NCBI RefSeq assembly: GCF_023516455.1
Contig: NZ_JAMGBA010000002.1
Coordinates: 186,001 to 250,000 of the forward strand
DNA length: 64,000 nt
Origin: Sphingomonas caseinilytica
GTDB taxonomy: Bacteria > Pseudomonadota > Alphaproteobacteria > Sphingomonadales > Sphingomonadaceae
Direction of reading: 5' to 3'
Shown here piece after piece: positions 1 to 8,829 of this stretch (positions within the stretch are counted from its first letter, which is position 1; the number at the start of each line of letters is the position of its first letter). A model generated the notes under the pieces. That model was not told the origin of the DNA and searched no databases. It was given only the letters and a program-made list of their open reading frames with translations. The position numbers and the translations under genes are program-made.

Positions 1-231
1 CCCACCAGGTACCGGTACGCCATAGTCAGCCGAAGGGGCTGCATGATCGATGCCGGGAGCCGCTGGAGCAGCCGGCGCCGCAGCGGCATCGGCTGGAGCG
101 ACACTGGTAGCGGCCGGAGCCGGAGCAGCGGCGACCGCCTGCGGTTCGGCCGCCTGCGGCGCCTGCGCGCCTGCCGCTGCTGGTGTCATTGCGGCTGCCG
201 CAAGGGCAATTGCCCATCCCATCAATTTCAT
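1..231 (-). CDS. N-terminal part of an exported protein, possibly cytochrome c oxidase subunit II (runs off the window)
   Basis: Only the first 77 codons lie in the window. The product begins MKLMGWAIALAAAAM, a signal peptide, followed by a long Ala/Pro-rich linker and then a GVPVPGG stretch. Sphingomonad CoxB precursors have such a signal peptide, an Ala/Pro linker and a proline/glycine turn before the first membrane helix. Divergent placement beside pyrE also fits what I recall of these genomes. None of the CuA or membrane segments are visible, so the assignment is an inference; any Ala/Pro-rich periplasmic protein could start this way. The ATG at 231 follows a weak GGGGTG motif. Confidence 0.4.
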   Translation of the reverse strand, partial: MKLMGWAIALAAAAMTPAAAGAQAPQAAEPQAVAAAPAPAATSVAPADAAAAPAAPAAPGIDHAAPSADYGVPVPGG

Positions 232-412
232 CGTCACCCCGATTGATTCGGTTGCAAAGGACGGCCCGCCGGCGACCGGCAGGTCCAAAATTCGCGGCCT
301 TATAGGCGGGACATCCCACTCTCTCAAGCGGTCGTTCCGCATCATTTCCGCCTGAGGTTGCGAGGGCGGCCCGGCAAGCCTATTTCGGGCCGCGAAACCG
401 GAGAGGACGGGC

Positions 413-997
413 GTGACCGACGAAGAGATTTTGGCGGAATTCCGCCAAGCGGATGCACTGTTGGAAGGACATTTCATACTTTCCTCCGGTCTTCGCAGCC
501 CGCGCTACCTGCAATGCGCCCGTGTCCTAATGGACGGCGCGAGGGCCGAGCGGCTGGCTCGTGCGCTTGCCGCGAAGATTCCTGCCGAGCTCCGCGAATC
601 CATCGACGCGGTCGTTTCCCCGGCGATGGGCGGAGTCATTATCGGCCATGAAATGGGGCGTGCTCTGGGAAAGCCGGCGATGTTCGTCGAACGGCCGGAA
701 GGGACTTTCCACCTTCGCCGCGGATTCAGCCTTCGTCCTGGAGAACGCGTGCTGATGGTCGAGGATGTGGTGACCACCGGGCTCTCGTCGCTTGAGGCGA
801 TTGCATCGGTCGAGGAAGCCGGCGGGAAGGTGATTGCCGAAGCCGCGCTAGTGGACAGATCGGGAGGGAGCGCCGACCTTGGCGTGCCCTTCATTCCGCT
901 CATTCGGATCGACGTCCCCACCTATGACGCCAATGACTTGCCTGCCGAACTGGCGGCAATTCCGGCGGTGAAGCCAGGGAGCCGCGCCGCCGCATGA
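413..997 (+). CDS. pyrE: orotate phosphoribosyltransferase
   Basis: Transfers the phosphoribosyl group of PRPP to orotate to give OMP in pyrimidine synthesis (cytosolic). The 194-residue product carries the PRPP-binding loop [11 protein letters not shown] at residues 113-123 and the upstream segment [19 protein letters not shown] (67-85) typical of type I phosphoribosyltransferases. Start is GTG at 413. It is the first gene of a tight operon: its TGA overlaps the ATG of pdxJ by four bases, implying translational coupling. Length is normal for the alphaproteobacterial form. Confidence 0.95.
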   Translation: MTDEEILAEFRQADALLEGHFILSSGLRSPRYLQCARVLMDGARAERLARALAAKIPAELRESIDAVVSPAMGGVIIGHEMGRALGKPAMFVERPEGTFHLRRGFSLRPGERVLMVEDVVTTGLSSLEAIASVEEAGGKVIAEAALVDRSGGSADLGVPFIPLIRIDVPTYDANDLPAELAAIPAVKPGSRAAA

Positions 998-1722
998 ACG
1001 GCCGCCTGCGCCTTGGCGTCAATATCGATCATGTCGCGACCATCAGGAACGCGCGCGGCGGTCCGCATCCCGATCCGCTTCGTGCCGCTCATGCCGCTGC
1101 ACGAGCCGGCGCCGACGGTATCACCGCTCACCTGCGCGAAGACCGGCGGCACATCACCGACGGTGACATCGATCGGCTGATGGCGGAGATCGACCTGCCG
1201 CTGAACCTGGAGATGGCGGCGACCGAGGAAATGCTGTCCATCGCCCTTCGTCACCGTCCCCACGCCGCCTGCATCGTGCCGGAGCGACGCGAAGAACGGA
1301 CCACGGAAGGCGGACTCGATGCCGCCGGCCAGTTCGACGCCTTGCAACCCTTCGTAGGGCGGCTGACGGATGCCAGCATCCGCGTCTCGCTATTCATCGA
1401 ACCCAGCGAGGCTCAGGTAGCGGCCGCTGTCCGGCTAGGAGCGCCCGTCGTCGAATTTCACACCGGCCGCTATGCTCACGTCGAAGGGGAAGAGCGCGCT
1501 GTCGAGTTGAAACGGATCGCCGATGCCGCCGCTCTCGCGACCAAGAACGGCATCGAACCTCATGCCGGCCATGGCCTTACCTATGACAATGTCGTCCCCG
1601 TCGCGGCCGTTCCGCAACTCGCCGAACTTAATATCGGCCATTTCCTGATTGGCGAGGCGATCTTCATCGGGTTGGAAGATAGTGTTCGCCGGATGCGCGG
1701 CTTGATGGACCAGGCTCGATGA
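994..1722 (+). CDS. pdxJ: pyridoxine 5'-phosphate synthase
   Basis: Condenses 1-deoxy-D-xylulose 5-phosphate with 3-amino-2-oxopropyl phosphate to make pyridoxine 5'-phosphate, the last ring-closing step of DXP-dependent vitamin B6 synthesis. The 242-residue TIM-barrel protein starts with the conserved [16 protein letters not shown] (8-23), followed by [12 protein letters not shown] (43-54), which carries the catalytic His region, and ends with a phosphate-binding [10 protein letters not shown] segment. It overlaps pyrE and acpS by four bases each (ATGA), so the genes are probably translated together. PdxJ followed by AcpS is a common proteobacterial order. Confidence 0.96.
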   Translation: MNGRLRLGVNIDHVATIRNARGGPHPDPLRAAHAAARAGADGITAHLREDRRHITDGDIDRLMAEIDLPLNLEMAATEEMLSIALRHRPHAACIVPERREERTTEGGLDAAGQFDALQPFVGRLTDASIRVSLFIEPSEAQVAAAVRLGAPVVEFHTGRYAHVEGEERAVELKRIADAAALATKNGIEPHAGHGLTYDNVVPVAAVPQLAELNIGHFLIGEAIFIGLEDSVRRMRGLMDQAR

Positions 1723-2126
1723 TTCTCGGAATCGGCTCCGACCTCTGCAACATCGAACGGATCCAGAATTCCGTGGATCGCTTCGGCGAACGATTCCTCA
1801 ACCGGGTCTTCACCGAAGTCGAGCGCGCCAAGGCAGCGCGGCGTCCGCACACCATTGCAGGCACCTTGGCGAAGCGCTTCGCCGCCAAGGAAGCTTTCTC
1901 CAAGGCGGTCGGAACCGGTTTCAAGCGCGGCGTCTATATGAAGGACATTGGCGTCGTGAACGCGCCCTCCGGCGCTCCGACGCTGCAGCTGACCGGCGGC
2001 GCGAAGGCGCGGCTTGACGCCATGGCTCCTTCGGGCCACGCCGTCGAAGTGCATCTGACGATGACCGACGACCACCCCTGGGCGCAGGCATTCGTCATCA
2101 TTTACGCACGCAAGATGGAGCCCTGA
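1719..2126 (+). CDS. acpS: holo-[acyl-carrier-protein] synthase
   Basis: Transfers 4'-phosphopantetheine from CoA to apo-ACP, activating it for fatty acid synthesis. The 135-residue product has the metal-binding [12 protein letters not shown] (4-15, Asp8) and the [12 protein letters not shown] signature (52-63, Glu58), the two hallmark motifs of group I phosphopantetheinyl transferases. It overlaps pdxJ by four bases, and lepB begins at the base after its stop. Length is normal. Confidence 0.95.
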   Translation: MILGIGSDLCNIERIQNSVDRFGERFLNRVFTEVERAKAARRPHTIAGTLAKRFAAKEAFSKAVGTGFKRGVYMKDIGVVNAPSGAPTLQLTGGAKARLDAMAPSGHAVEVHLTMTDDHPWAQAFVIIYARKMEP

Positions 2127-3062
2127 TTGTCCGAGCGTCCCGAGTCCGTCCCCGCAGCTCCCTCAGTGGCGCCGGGCGAACCGCAACAGGTTGAAAAGGA
2201 AAGTCGCGGCCAACTGATCTGGCGCGAGATCAAGGGGCTGTTCTGGGTGCTGCTCGCGGTGCTGGCCTTCCACAGCTTCATCGCCAAGCCATTCTATATT
2301 CCGTCGGAATCGATGATGCCGAACCTGCTGACGGGCGATCGGCTTGTGGTGTCCAAATATCCCTATGGCTGGTCCTACGTTTCGCCGACCATTCCCAATC
2401 CGGCCGCGATCGTCCGAAACCTTCTCCTTGGGAGCGGCGAGCCGTGGAGCATCACCCTGCCCTTCTCAAAGGGTCGGGTCATGGGCTCGCTCCCGGAGCG
2501 CGGCGATGTCGTGATCGTGACCCCTCCGGGCGGAAACCAGGATTATATCAAGCGCGTCATCGGTCTTCCGGGCGACACGATCGAGCTTCGCGATGGCCGC
2601 CTCATCATCAACGGCAAGGCCGTCCACGCGGAGCCCCGGGCGCCGGCGATGATCCCTGTCGATGCCAACTCGCCCTGCGGCATGCACCAATTCTGGGGCC
2701 GACGGGTCGAGACCGAGCAAGGCCCCTTCTGCCGGCTTCCGATTGTCCGGGAGACCCTTCCCAACGGCGTGACCTATGACACGGTCGACGATGGCCGCAG
2801 CCAGGGTGACGACTATCCGCCGGTCCATGTCCCGGCCGGACATCTTTTCCTGATGGGCGACAATCGCGACCATAGCGCCGACAGCCGCTTCAGCCTGGAA
2901 GAACAAGGTCTTGGCGGCCCGGTCCCGTGGGAGAATATCGGCGGCAGGGCGGAGTTCATCACGTTCAGCCTGGACGGCACCACCGGCCTCAATCCCATGA
3001 CCTGGCTGTCATCTTTCCGTGACGGCAGGGCAGGCACGTCGCTTCGGCCGCCCAGGGAATAG
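2127..3062 (+). CDS. lepB: signal peptidase I
   Basis: Membrane serine protease that removes signal peptides from secreted preproteins. One N-terminal membrane helix (about residues 38-53) is followed by the catalytic SESMMP box (nucleophile Ser62) and YIKRVIGLPGD, whose Lys142 is the general base; box E is GDNRDHSADSR near residue 246. At 311 residues it is of the longer alphaproteobacterial type. The start is TTG at 2127, directly after the acpS stop. The C-terminal about 35 residues are not a conserved part of the family. Confidence 0.94.
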   Translation: MSERPESVPAAPSVAPGEPQQVEKESRGQLIWREIKGLFWVLLAVLAFHSFIAKPFYIPSESMMPNLLTGDRLVVSKYPYGWSYVSPTIPNPAAIVRNLLLGSGEPWSITLPFSKGRVMGSLPERGDVVIVTPPGGNQDYIKRVIGLPGDTIELRDGRLIINGKAVHAEPRAPAMIPVDANSPCGMHQFWGRRVETEQGPFCRLPIVRETLPNGVTYDTVDDGRSQGDDYPPVHVPAGHLFLMGDNRDHSADSRFSLEEQGLGGPVPWENIGGRAEFITFSLDGTTGLNPMTWLSSFRDGRAGTSLRPPRE

Positions 3063-3064
3063 AA

Positions 3065-4192
3065 ATGTTGACCGACCAGCCGCCCTCACCGTCACCGGTC
3101 GAACGGCCCGGTCCCGCCGACCTCTATTCCCGATCCGTCCGCGACGAAGCGCGCAAGGCCGCCGTTTGGCTGGGCATGGCGCTGCTCATCGTCGGAGTCA
3201 TCGTCCTGTCGCAGCCGCTGCTGCTCATCATCGGCGGCATGGTGTTCGCAGTGGTGCTGGACGGGGGCGCCCGCCTCCTCGGCAGGGTCCTGCCGATCGG
3301 TCGCGGCTGGCGGTTGGCGATGGTCACCATTGCCGGCTTCGCCTTTGTCGGCTGGGTCTTTTACTTCGCCGGGACGACGCTCGCGGGACAGGCCGAAGAG
3401 CTACGAATCGTCGTCACCGAGCAGGGCCGCCGCCTGTTCGCGTTTCTGATCGAGCTCGGCCTGATGCCGGCGGATGGAACGGGCCTGCAAAGCTTCAGCC
3501 AGCAAATGCTGGGAGGCGTTGGCCGGCTCACCACCGCGGTCAGCACGGCGGTCGGCGCTGTGGCATCGATCCTGATGATCATGGTCATCGGCATTTTTAT
3601 CGCGATCGAACCGCGACTCTATGATCGTGGCTTCGCCTGGATGCTTCCCGTCGAGAAGCGCAGCAGCTTCTATGAAATCAGTGACAAGGTCGGCTTCACT
3701 CTTCGGCGACTGCTGGCCGGCCGTATCGTCGGCATGATGTTCGAAGGGGTTTTCACCTTTGCCATGCTTGCCATCGGCGGCGTGCCCATGGCGGCGCTGC
3801 TCGGTCTTTTGACCGGCATGCTGGCCTTCATCCCCAACATCGGCGCAATCATTTCGGGCGCGCTGATGGTCGCCGTCGGATTTTCGGCGGGCCCAGGCGA
3901 AGGGCTATGGGCGATCTTCGTCTATTTCTTCGTGCAGAACGTCGATGGCTATCTGGTCGTGCCCTACATCGCCCGGAGGACCGTGGACCTTGCGCCCGCA
4001 CTGGTGCTTGCCGCACAGCTTCTGTTCGGCGCGCTATTCGGGATCCTCGGCCTGTTGCTGGCGGACCCGATCCTCGCATCGATCAAGGTAACGCTGCAGA
4101 AGCTGAGCGAACGGCAAGAGCCTGCGCCTCAGGTAGCGGCGGCAACTGCGCCGCCGCGAAAACCCGCGACGCGAAAACGCAAGAAAACCTAG
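3065..4192 (+). CDS. AI-2E family (PerM-like) membrane transporter
   Basis: Predicted 375-residue polytopic membrane protein of the AI-2E/PerM family. Family members include putative autoinducer-2 exporters and Na+/H+ antiporters, so substrate cannot be stated. The paired N-terminal helices (about 30-65), a central soluble stretch, and a C-terminal block of helices containing the characteristic LLGLLTGMLAFIPNIGA segment are visible. The last about 25 residues are a basic, Pro/Ala-rich cytosolic tail. It starts two bases after lepB and probably belongs to the same transcript. Confidence 0.85.
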   Translation: MLTDQPPSPSPVERPGPADLYSRSVRDEARKAAVWLGMALLIVGVIVLSQPLLLIIGGMVFAVVLDGGARLLGRVLPIGRGWRLAMVTIAGFAFVGWVFYFAGTTLAGQAEELRIVVTEQGRRLFAFLIELGLMPADGTGLQSFSQQMLGGVGRLTTAVSTAVGAVASILMIMVIGIFIAIEPRLYDRGFAWMLPVEKRSSFYEISDKVGFTLRRLLAGRIVGMMFEGVFTFAMLAIGGVPMAALLGLLTGMLAFIPNIGAIISGALMVAVGFSAGPGEGLWAIFVYFFVQNVDGYLVVPYIARRTVDLAPALVLAAQLLFGALFGILGLLLADPILASIKVTLQKLSERQEPAPQVAAATAPPRKPATRKRKKT

Positions 4193-4195
4193 CTG

Positions 4196-4678
4196 TTACT
4201 GGCCTTGCGGGCCAGCGCCTGCCGACAAGGCGGCATTGGGCGCCACCTGCAGCACATGGACGTCGAAGCTAAGGTCCTCGTTGGGACCGATCGGGCTTCC
4301 GGCGGGCGGATTGGGGCCATAGGCAAGGCGGCCCGGAATCACGATCTTGTAGCGTCCGCCCTGCTGCATCTTGGTCAGCGCTTCACGGAAACCAGGTACG
4401 ACCTGCATCACCAGGAACGGAGCCGGGCCCCGCCCTTCGGTGGAATCGAACACCGTGCCGTCCTCGGTCCGGCCGGTATATTCGATGATCACCCCATCCA
4501 TTTCGGTGACCAAGGGCCCGCTGCCGGCCGTCACCGTATCGACGACGACGTTCTTGAACTGGCCTGCCCCGAAATAGGCAATGGCGAAGGCGAGCGCGAT
4601 CAGTGCGGCGACGGCGAGCCACAACCTCATCAGCGTGCCTTTCGCGACGGGGCGAAGCGGAACCTGGGAAACCGACAT
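4196..4678 (-). CDS. membrane-anchored FKBP-type peptidyl-prolyl cis-trans isomerase
   Basis: A 160-residue protein with one N-terminal helix (about residues 17-40) followed by an FKBP domain. Recognisable FKBP elements are VIIEYTGRTEDGTVFDST, a PGFREALTKMQQGG segment and the C-terminal IPGRLAYGP loop. The helix could be a signal anchor placing the catalytic domain in the periplasm, where it would speed proline isomerisation during folding. It lies 62 bases downstream of rpsU on the same strand and converges on the AI-2E transporter with a 3-base gap. Confidence 0.88.
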   Translation of the reverse strand: MSVSQVPLRPVAKGTLMRLWLAVAALIALAFAIAYFGAGQFKNVVVDTVTAGSGPLVTEMDGVIIEYTGRTEDGTVFDSTEGRGPAPFLVMQVVPGFREALTKMQQGGRYKIVIPGRLAYGPNPPAGSPIGPNEDLSFDVHVLQVAPNAALSAGAGPQGQ

Positions 4679-4740
4679 GACGAGCCCTCGCGAACTGAGG
4701 GGAATAGAGAGAGGGCCGGCGTACCAGCCCTCAAGCGGCC

Positions 4741-4947
4741 TTAGCGGGCGCCTTCGCGCTCGATCCGCTTGCGCTCGAGCTTGCGGGCCCGGCGGATGGC
4801 GGCTGCACGCTCGCGGGCGCGCTTCTCGGACGGCTTCTCGTAGTGACGGCGAAGCTTCATCTCGCGATAGACGCCCTCACGCTGCAGCTTCTTCTTGAGC
4901 GCCCGCAGCGCCTGGTCGACATTGTTGTCGCGAACGATGATTTGCAT
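4741..4947 (-). CDS. rpsU: 30S ribosomal protein S21
   Basis: Small basic 68-residue ribosomal protein of the 30S platform, needed for efficient initiation. The product begins [20 protein letters not shown] and continues with the [20 protein letters not shown] segment, both diagnostic of bS21. A GGAGG lies 13 bases before the ATG, a somewhat long spacing. The 298 bases upstream to the next gene show no other coding potential and presumably hold its promoter. Confidence 0.96.
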   Translation of the reverse strand: MQIIVRDNNVDQALRALKKKLQREGVYREMKLRRHYEKPSEKRARERAAAIRRARKLERKRIEREGAR

Positions 4948-5245
4948 AAAAGCCGTCGTGCCTCCTTCAAACTGCCCGAAAACCTGGGCGTGCCCGGCGT
5001 CAAAGCCGGTTCATCCGGCCCTGGTTTCGCTAGGCAATGAATATTGTCGCCTGCGCTGCAAGGCGCGTGCGGAGGCGGCCCATTAGCAGCGGTCCCCTTG
5101 CTTTTCAAGGCACTAGAAGTTCCGGACGGCACGACGAACCGTTGGTCTTGCGGGACGGAAGCTCGCGCAAGTCCAGAATGGGTTATCGGCGGTTAACCCT
5201 TCTACCCGTATAAGGGAGGGCATGGAGAGCGGAGGAAGTAACGCG

Positions 5246-5926
5246 TTGAATCGTAGGCAGATGTTGCGCCTTGGTGCGGCGGGGGCCGGCGGACTATTGC
5301 TGTCCGGCGCGGCCAGTTCACAGATATTGTCACCAATGACTTTGCCGTCCTCGCTGGCGCCGCCGGATCCGCTTGCGCCGGTGCCTGCGGCTCCGACGAC
5401 ATTCACCGCGCCGGGCGGAATCAATCCGACCCTGTTCTCGAAAGCCAAGGCAGCGCTCGATTCGCGCGCCTGGATTCGCAATCGCGATTTCATCGGAGTG
5501 GTCGACTTCGAACAGGGATCGGGCGACCCTCGATTCCATGTCGTTCATCTGCCCAGCGGCCACGTTGAAAGCTTCCGTGTCGCCCATGGCAGCGGCTCGG
5601 ATCCCGCCCACACGGGCTTTCTCGATCACTTTTCGAACCGGCCCGGCTCGGAGGCGACCTCGAACGGCGCCTATACGACTTCGGAGACCTATCAGGGCAA
5701 GTACGGCCTTTCGATGAAGGTCCGCGGCCTCGACTGGACGAACAACAATGCCGAATCGCGAGCCATCGTGATTCACAACGCCTGGTATGCCGAACCGGAA
5801 ATGGTCGAGCTCCACGGCAAGCTGGGCCGCAGCCAAGGCTGCTTCGCCTTCAGCCGCAAGGACCAGTGGCACGTCATGCAGAGGCTTGGCGAAGGCCGCC
5901 TGATCTACGCCGACAAGCTGGCATAA
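5246..5926 (+). CDS. L,D-transpeptidase catalytic domain protein (YkuD_2 family)
   Basis: Murein L,D-transpeptidase-like exported protein, about 226 residues. The catalytic region reads IVIHNAWYAEP then GRSQGCFAFS, with the nucleophile Cys near residue 199. This is the His plus S-x-G-C pattern of the short YkuD_2 proteins, distinct from the HGCVR type encoded next door. I chose TTG at 5246 because GGAGGAAG sits 8-10 bases upstream and the product then begins MNRRQMLRLG, a Tat-like twin-arginine signal. An ATG at 5222 would add eight residues but has poor ribosome-binding spacing. Confidence 0.85.
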   Translation: MNRRQMLRLGAAGAGGLLLSGAASSQILSPMTLPSSLAPPDPLAPVPAAPTTFTAPGGINPTLFSKAKAALDSRAWIRNRDFIGVVDFEQGSGDPRFHVVHLPSGHVESFRVAHGSGSDPAHTGFLDHFSNRPGSEATSNGAYTTSETYQGKYGLSMKVRGLDWTNNNAESRAIVIHNAWYAEPEMVELHGKLGRSQGCFAFSRKDQWHVMQRLGEGRLIYADKLA

Positions 5927-5950
5927 GACTCAAAATTCAGCTGAGCAGAG

Positions 5951-5983
5951 AAAAGGGCGGGTCCTCGCGGACCGGCCCTTTTT
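5951..5983. terminator. bidirectional rho-independent terminator between two convergent L,D-transpeptidase genes
   Basis: Inverted repeat AAAGGGCGGGTCC / GGACCGGCCCTTT with a 4-base TCGC loop and A/T runs at both ends (one mismatch in the stem). It sits in the 63-base gap between two convergent genes, so it can serve both strands. Confidence 0.85.
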
Positions 5984-5989
5984 CATTCC

Positions 5990-7366
5990 CTAGTTGGTCG
6001 CAACCTTCTGCGCTGGCGCCTTGCCGGGCGCCTTGCCGTCGGTGTCGAGCAGTGCGGCGATGACCTGATCGTCACGCTTGTAGAGGTCGCTGTAATTGAT
6101 GACCGACCCGTCGAGCAACGCGGCCACGCTGAAATAGACGATATGCACCGGCACCGGCTTCACGAACTTGGCCTCAACGGACTTCTTGGACGCCAGCACC
6201 TCGTCGATCTTCGTCCGGGTCCACTCGCCGCTATCGTCGCTGCCCAACTCTGCCGCCAGGTCGTGGATATTCTGCGTCCGGACGCAGCCATGCGACAGCG
6301 CTCGAACCTGGCTATTGAACCGGCTCCGGGCATTGGTGTCATGCAAATAGATGGCCTGTGAGTTAGGCATGACGAATTTCATCTGGCCCAGCGCATTGGT
6401 CGGCCCGGGCGGCTGCCGCCAGCGCTGGACCTTGCCGTCCTTGCCCTTGACGGGGACATATCCCGCCTTGCCGCGCACTTCCGGCTCGATGCTCTTCGGC
6501 ACTTCCCACCAGGGATTGAGAATGACGCCCGTCGCCATCGCCGACAGCTGCGGCGTCGGCGTCTTGATCGCGCCCGCGACCGCCCGCTGCTTCCAGCGAG
6601 TCACGCCATTCTCGACCAGCGTCGCATAGAAGGCCGGGACATTGACGATGACATATTTCTGGCCGAGGTCGCGCGGCAGCCAGCGCCAGCGGTCCATGTT
6701 CAGGCGGATCTTGTTGATCTTCTGGGTCTCGCCCTTTGGCGCAACCGACAGCGCATTCTTGAGCGCGCCATATTGCGGATGCGTCGGCAGCAGGCCGTTC
6801 AGGGAATCCGCTATGCGATTTTCCCTTAGGGCAGTCTCCAGCAGCAAGCGCTGCCGGGCCTCGTCGAGATCCTTGTCCACGACATGCCAGTCGATCCGCG
6901 CATCGCCACGGACATGGCCCAGCGCCAGATCGGAAGAAACCTTGTTGAACCGATCCGTCGCGGCCTGAGCCAATATCATCGGATCGCGCGACTGCATGGC
7001 GAGCTCGAGGCCAGCCGGATCATAATCGGCCGGAGTAAGCCCTTCCCGCCCAATCCATTGGATATAGGTAAGCAGTGCAGCGGCCTGGTCGACGCGCCAC
7101 AAGGGCGGCGGAGGCGGAGGTAGCGGTGCCGGTTCCGCTACCGCAGGCGCCGGTTGAGTCGTGGCCGTGTTCGTGGCTCCGGGTTGGGCAGCAGCCTCAG
7201 GCAGCGGGCGAAGCGGATCGGCGGGCGCCGCCGATTGCGCCAAGACGCCACCCAGGGGCAACGCCGCCGTTGCCGCGAACATTGCAATCCGATTCAAACG
7301 CAACCTGGTCACTTGCTTCAACCCCCGCTTCAAAATTGCCGGCATTCCTTGCTGATCGCCGCCCAT
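5990..7366 (-). CDS. L,D-transpeptidase family protein (YcbB/LdtD-like, large form)
   Basis: Periplasmic cross-linking enzyme candidate of about 458 residues. A signal-like hydrophobic segment is followed by an Ala/Pro-rich linker, a helical scaffold domain and then the YkuD catalytic domain with IYLHDTNARSRF and the active-site motif ALSHGCVRTQNIHDL. Family members form 3-3 meso-DAP links in peptidoglycan or attach lipoproteins. I set the start at ATG 7366 because AGGA lies five bases upstream; ATG 7384 has no such site. It converges on the smaller L,D-transpeptidase. Confidence 0.88.
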   Translation of the reverse strand: MGGDQQGMPAILKRGLKQVTRLRLNRIAMFAATAALPLGGVLAQSAAPADPLRPLPEAAAQPGATNTATTQPAPAVAEPAPLPPPPPPLWRVDQAAALLTYIQWIGREGLTPADYDPAGLELAMQSRDPMILAQAATDRFNKVSSDLALGHVRGDARIDWHVVDKDLDEARQRLLLETALRENRIADSLNGLLPTHPQYGALKNALSVAPKGETQKINKIRLNMDRWRWLPRDLGQKYVIVNVPAFYATLVENGVTRWKQRAVAGAIKTPTPQLSAMATGVILNPWWEVPKSIEPEVRGKAGYVPVKGKDGKVQRWRQPPGPTNALGQMKFVMPNSQAIYLHDTNARSRFNSQVRALSHGCVRTQNIHDLAAELGSDDSGEWTRTKIDEVLASKKSVEAKFVKPVPVHIVYFSVAALLDGSVINYSDLYKRDDQVIAALLDTDGKAPGKAPAQKVATN

Positions 7367-7509
7367 ATTAGTCCTCGCAGGCATACACAGGATGAACCAC
7401 CCGCACTAGGCTGTCCGCGACACGTTGAGCGGCGTTCGCGCCGTTGCGAACCAATCGTTAAACAGTTGGGAAGCATAATCTTTGTCGCGATGACAGCCCG
7501 CAAAGGAAA

Positions 7510-7821
7510 ATGCCGATGACTTCGCGGTTCCAGCTTCATGGCAACATGATCCCGCGTACCGTCAAGCGCATGTTCGACGAACGCGCAGAGACGCGGCTCG
7601 ATGCCGAATCCCAGACGGTGGTCCTGTCGGTGCGGGGACGCAACCACATCGTCTCCCTGGTCAATCTGTCGCACTCGGGAGCGATGGTGCGCTTCACCGG
7701 CGAAGCCCACATCGGAGAAACGGTTTCCCTTCAACTGCTTGACCGCGGCACGATTGCAGGTCAGGTGCGTTGGCTGCGCGATGGGCGAATGGGCGTGTAT
7801 TTTTCCCGGCCGCTGGAATAG
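7510..7821 (+). CDS. PilZ-domain protein
   Basis: 103-residue protein with a single PilZ fold as its likely content. The c-di-GMP signature is present: RAETR (RxxxR, about residues 25-29) followed by NLSHSGAMV (the D/NxSxxG box, about 53-61). Such single-domain proteins are cytosolic receptors or adaptors for c-di-GMP; the target is unknown. It starts at 7510 with AAAGGAA just upstream (an internal ATG at 7516 is also possible) and is followed six bases later by a second PilZ-like gene. Confidence 0.8.
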   Translation: MPMTSRFQLHGNMIPRTVKRMFDERAETRLDAESQTVVLSVRGRNHIVSLVNLSHSGAMVRFTGEAHIGETVSLQLLDRGTIAGQVRWLRDGRMGVYFSRPLE

Positions 7822-7827
7822 CTGCCG

Positions 7828-8148
7828 TTGGAGATGAACTTTCGAATGATCAAGGCGCGGATCGAAGAGGCGCGTGACACCAGTGACCGGCGACGTGCGT
7901 CGCGCCGGCTGGTGGATCTTGGCGCTCGGGTACGCGAACTTGGGACGGAAGGTTTCGAGGCCAAGGTCCTCAACATCTCCGAGACCGGCTTTATGGCCGA
8001 GGCCGATGGGGATTTTGAAGTCGGCACCCGAATCTGGCTTATCCTGCCGGGCCGCGAGCGCGCTAACGCACTGATCCGCTGGACCGCGGGTAGAAAGCTA
8101 GGCGCGGAATTCGCCGAGCCGATTTCACTTGAGGGTCTGCAGAATTAG
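7828..8148 (+). CDS. PilZ-like domain protein, second of a tandem pair
   Basis: 106-residue protein. It has a basic stretch with RRRASRR (about residues 21-27) and NISETGFMAEA (about 49-59), resembling the RxxxR and D/NxSxxG elements of PilZ, then a beta-rich C-terminal part (IWLILPGRERANALIRW). The start is ambiguous: TTG 7828, ATG 7834 and ATG 7846 are all in frame, and the only Shine-Dalgarno-like GGAG (7829-7832) favours 7846. It converges on the arylesterase with a 4-base overlap. Whether it binds c-di-GMP cannot be told from sequence alone. Confidence 0.7.
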   Translation: MEMNFRMIKARIEEARDTSDRRRASRRLVDLGARVRELGTEGFEAKVLNISETGFMAEADGDFEVGTRIWLILPGRERANALIRWTAGRKLGAEFAEPISLEGLQN

Positions 8149-8774
8149 GGCCGTCCAACCGCCTGCCTCACGCTCGGCGTAATTCCCGTAACGATCCGCT
8201 TTATCCCCTCATATGTCGGATGCATTCCGTCGGCTTGCACCATTCCCTGCTGTGCGGCGACGCCATCCAGGAAGAACGGATAGATCGCCGCGCCATGTTT
8301 TCGGGCGAGTGAGCCATAGATTGCGTCGAACCGGGCAATATAGGCCGGGTCCAGATTGGGCGCGGCTCGCATCCCGGTCAGAAGCACCGGAACCTGCCGG
8401 CGTTTGAGCTCCGCCAGCATGGCGTCGAGATTGGCTTCGGTGAGACCTGGATCCAGCCCGCGAAGCATGTCGTTGGCCCCAAGTTCCAGGATGACGAGGT
8501 CCGGCTTCCGCTCCATTCCATCCAGCGTCCAGCCGAGCCGGGCCTTTCCGGCCTCTGTCGTATCGCCCGAAACGCCGCCGTCGACGACTTTGGCGGCGAT
8601 ACCGTGCCGGCGAAGAACGGCCTGTAGCTGCGGCGCGAAGCCAAGGCCCTGATCCAACCCGTAACCGGCAGTCAGGCTGTCGCCGAATGCGAGCAATAAC
8701 GGCCGCTCGGAAGGCGGGCTCGCGCCCACCAAAGTGATCGACAAAAGGGCTGCGGCAATCGACCGGCGGATCAT
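8145..8774 (-). CDS. GDSL/SGNH-type arylesterase (TesA-like)
   Basis: Secreted SGNH hydrolase of 209 residues. After the signal peptide come block I LLLAFGDSLTAGY (nucleophile Ser33), a VDGGVSGDTT block II, GAND block III and a C-terminal ADGMHPTYEG carrying the catalytic Asp/His. TesA-type enzymes hydrolyse thioesters, aryl esters and lysophospholipids in the periplasm. The reading frame is open further upstream, but ATG 8774 gives a proper signal peptide. It is divergent from an ABC exporter, the same pairing as tesA-ybbA-ybbP in Escherichia coli. Confidence 0.9.
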   Translation of the reverse strand: MIRRSIAAALLSITLVGASPPSERPLLLAFGDSLTAGYGLDQGLGFAPQLQAVLRRHGIAAKVVDGGVSGDTTEAGKARLGWTLDGMERKPDLVILELGANDMLRGLDPGLTEANLDAMLAELKRRQVPVLLTGMRAAPNLDPAYIARFDAIYGSLARKHGAAIYPFFLDGVAAQQGMVQADGMHPTYEGIKRIVTGITPSVRQAVGRP

Positions 8775-8829
8775 GGCCGACAAGGTGGGGCCATTGTGGC
8801 TGCGGAACAAGCCACCTAACTGCTTCGGC

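Noticed and set aside
8734-8829. Longer N-terminus for the ABC ATPase
   Set aside because: It would overlap the divergent arylesterase start, and ATG 8830 gives the usual family N-terminus.
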